Below, one piece after another: positions 62,395-64,000 of a stretch of 64,000 nucleotides of DNA; positions within the stretch are counted from its first letter, which is position 1; each line of letters begins with the position of its first letter. The translations under genes and the position numbers were made by a program. Source of the DNA: Porphyra umbilicalis. Taxonomy: Eukaryota; Rhodophyta; Bangiophyceae; Bangiales; Bangiaceae. The DNA lies in assembly GCA_002049455.2 (NCBI GenBank), contig KV918790.1:365721-429720 (forward strand), read 5' to 3'. The notes beneath the pieces are model-generated. The model was given only the letters and a program-made list of their open reading frames with translations, ran no database searches and had not been told where the DNA came from.

Positions 62395-64000
62395 ATGGCT
62401 TCCTCCACCGACGCGCAGCTGCCGGCGGTGCCGCCCGCCGTCCCCGACGCGCCGACCGTCGACGGCGGGCCGGCGGCGACGGTGCCGACGGGGGCGGCGG
62501 CGGCGGCCGCCGCCGCCGCCGCCGCCCCGCCGCTGCCGGTCGACTTTGTGTCTGCCGCCGCCGACGCGCCAGCCGCGGCGGCGGCGGCGGCGGCTCCCAT
62601 GCACGACGTGGCGCCGTACGCGGCTGACGCGCCGGTCGCTGGCGCGTCGCCCGCGTCGCCCGCGTCGCCCGCGTCGCCCGCGGCGGCCGCCGCCGACCCG
62701 GTTGCTGGCGCGTCGCCCGCGTCGCCCGTGGCTGCCGCTGCCCCCGCGATGGCCGCCGCCCACGACGGTGCCCCTGCCATGGTCACCGCCCACGACGGTG
62801 CCCCCGCGATGGCCGCCGCCCCCGACGGCGCCCCTGTCATGGCCACCGCCCCCGACGGCGCCCCTGCCATGGCCACCGCCCACGACGGTGCCCCTGCCAT
62901 GGTCACCGCCCACGACGGTGCCCCCGCGATGGCCGCCGCCCCCGACGGTGCCCCTGCCATGGCCACCGCCCACGACGGTGCCCCTGCCATGGCCGCCGCC
63001 CCCGACGGTGCCCCTGCCATGGTCACCGCCCACGACGGTGCCCCCGCCATGGCCGCCGCCCCCGACGGCGCCCTTGCCATGGCCACCGCCCACGACGGTG
63101 CCCCTGCCATGGTCACCGCTCCCGACGGTGCCCCCGCCATGGCCGCCGCCGCCGACGGCGCCCCCGCAATGGCCGCCGCTCCCGACGGTGCCCCCGCCAT
63201 GGCCGCCGCCCCCGACGCGGTCGCCGTCGCGCTGACGGCGCCGCTGGGGGCGGCGCCCACCCCCACCGCCGCCGCGCCGACGCCGCCCCCCGCCGCCACC
63301 ACGGACGACGAGGACGCGGCAGCCGCCGCCGCCGCGCGGGCGGCGGCCGCCGCCGCCACCGCCGCCGCCGACGCGGTCCTCTCTGCCCACGCGCCCGTGG
63401 TGGTCGACGCGGCGGCGGCGGCCGCCGCCGCCGCCGCCCACCCGCAAACGCCCGCGTCGGCCGCCGCGGCGGGCGCCGCCGCGGCGGCCGCGGCGGCGGC
63501 GGCGGCCGCCGCCGCCGCGGCGGTGGCGGGCGGCGGCGGTGGCGGCGGGGGCGCCCCCCCCCCCACGCCCTCGCCGTGATGCGGGCGCCCGGCGAGGCGC
63601 CGCGCCCGCCCCGCACGCGCGAGCAGGCGACGGCGTTGCTCGCCACCTACCACGCGCTGCGCACGCCCGGGGGGCGGCGGGACCGCCGCGAGGAAAACCG
63701 CCGCAACTACTTGCGGCGCCTCGCGCGGCGCGCGGCGGCGGCGGCGGCGGCGGCCGACCCGTCGGGGACGGTGGTCGTGGCGGGGCCGGCGAGTGAGGGG
63801 GGGGGCGGGGGGGGGAGGTCCCCGCCGTGACCGGGGAGGGGGGGGAGGACGCGGACGGCGTCGAGGTGATTCCCATGGCGGGCGTCGTGGGGGGGGGGTG
63901 CCCGCGGGCAGCGCCGCCGGCAGCGCCGACGATGGCGAGTGGGAAAGCGGCGGCGGCAGCGGCAGTGGCGGCGGTGGGGACGGTAGTGGGGGTGGTGGGG
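62395..64000 (+). CDS. Ala-rich decapeptide-repeat protein, frame broken at C/G runs, cut by right edge
   Basis: ATG 62395 starts MASSTDAQLPAVPPAVPD. After Ala-rich spacers come fifteen ten-residue repeats of DGAPAMAAAP type, then acidic and Ala-rich segments, and the frame stops at TGA 63578. One base more in the C11 run at 63554-63564 would join it to a basic, helical segment (TREQATALLATYHALR ... REENRRNYLRRLARRA). Later frames separated by G runs read GEDADGVEVIPMAG and SADDGEWESGG before the window ends. I infer one gene with homopolymer indels. The basic helix could bind nucleic acid, for instance as part of a bZIP-like region, but no leucine zipper is visible. The family is unrecognised. 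Confidence 0.5.
62743..63213 (+). repeat. Coding minisatellite, fifteen 30-bp units
   Basis: Units of exact 30-bp length encode the pattern P-A-M-[AV]-[AT]-[AT]-A-[HP]-D-G-A. Neighbouring units differ by few bases, and variants such as GTCACC/GCCACC and CAC/CCC recur in a mixed order, which suggests unequal exchange. Phase is kept throughout. Confidence 0.92.

Noticed and set aside
62016-63876. Minus ORFs of 545 and 590 residues
   Set aside because: They are shadows of the plus-strand decapeptide-repeat gene, which has a proper ATG and the phase-keeping repeat.

Overview
This looks like nuclear DNA from a GC-rich eukaryotic alga. A bangiophyte red alga of the Porphyra/Pyropia kind is my best inference. 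The grounds are very GC-rich coding sequence, mostly single-exon genes with a few GT-AG introns (donors GTACGT, GTGCGT, GTATGT), plastid-type leader peptides on metabolic enzymes, and a tRNA gene carrying an ectopic intron, a habit described for red algae. No bacterial operons, ribosome binding sites, rRNA genes or CRISPR arrays are visible.

Layout. 1-5396: a decayed Ty3/Gypsy chromovirus cut by the left edge, followed by a long convergent, unrecognised ORF (5539-7497, minus). 7.5-10.6 kb: repeats and gene debris. 10.6-15.2 kb: a KDM4-like JmjN/JmjC histone demethylase. 15.7-17.0 kb: a four-exon TRAPPC2L-like gene, convergent with it. 17.0-19.6 kb: extreme low-complexity GC sequence. 19.6-19.9 kb: a small secreted PAN-like protein with a TATA box. 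21.6-23.2 kb: GCN5 acetyltransferase. 23.4-24.8 kb: a mosaic of three unrelated truncated gene fragments (alpha-mannosidase, PRP4-like kinase, subtilase). 25.1-26.5 kb: a hAT-like element with a second element nested inside. 29.5 kb: a GATA-finger protein. 30-34 kb: LTRs and a rearranged second Gypsy family. 34.2-36.0 kb: Harbinger-like non-autonomous repeats.

36.9-50.1 kb is the gene-dense part: a two-exon GT4 glycosyltransferase, a coiled-coil membrane protein, a secreted proline-rich protein, a plastid-type sugar transporter, cysteine synthase, tRNA-Thr(CGU), and lumazine synthase with one intron. 50.4-54.4 kb is an Ala/Pro/Gly-rich minus-strand gene whose frame is broken by long homopolymers. 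A second hAT-like copy (54.9-55.8 kb), a membrane-anchored histidine acid phosphatase, Tc1/mariner-like MITEs, a methyltransferase-like remnant, a glutathione S-transferase and an Ala-rich decapeptide-repeat protein running off the right edge complete the window.

Themes. JmjC demethylase, GCN5 and GATA are chromatin or transcription genes. Cysteine synthase, lumazine synthase and the transporter carry N-terminal extensions suggesting plastid import. Several frames break exactly at poly(C)/poly(G) runs, so assembly error and real pseudogenisation must be separated before calling genes dead. The most striking observation is the tRNA-Thr(CGU) gene at 48734-48819: it folds only if a 14-nt intron is removed from its T loop.
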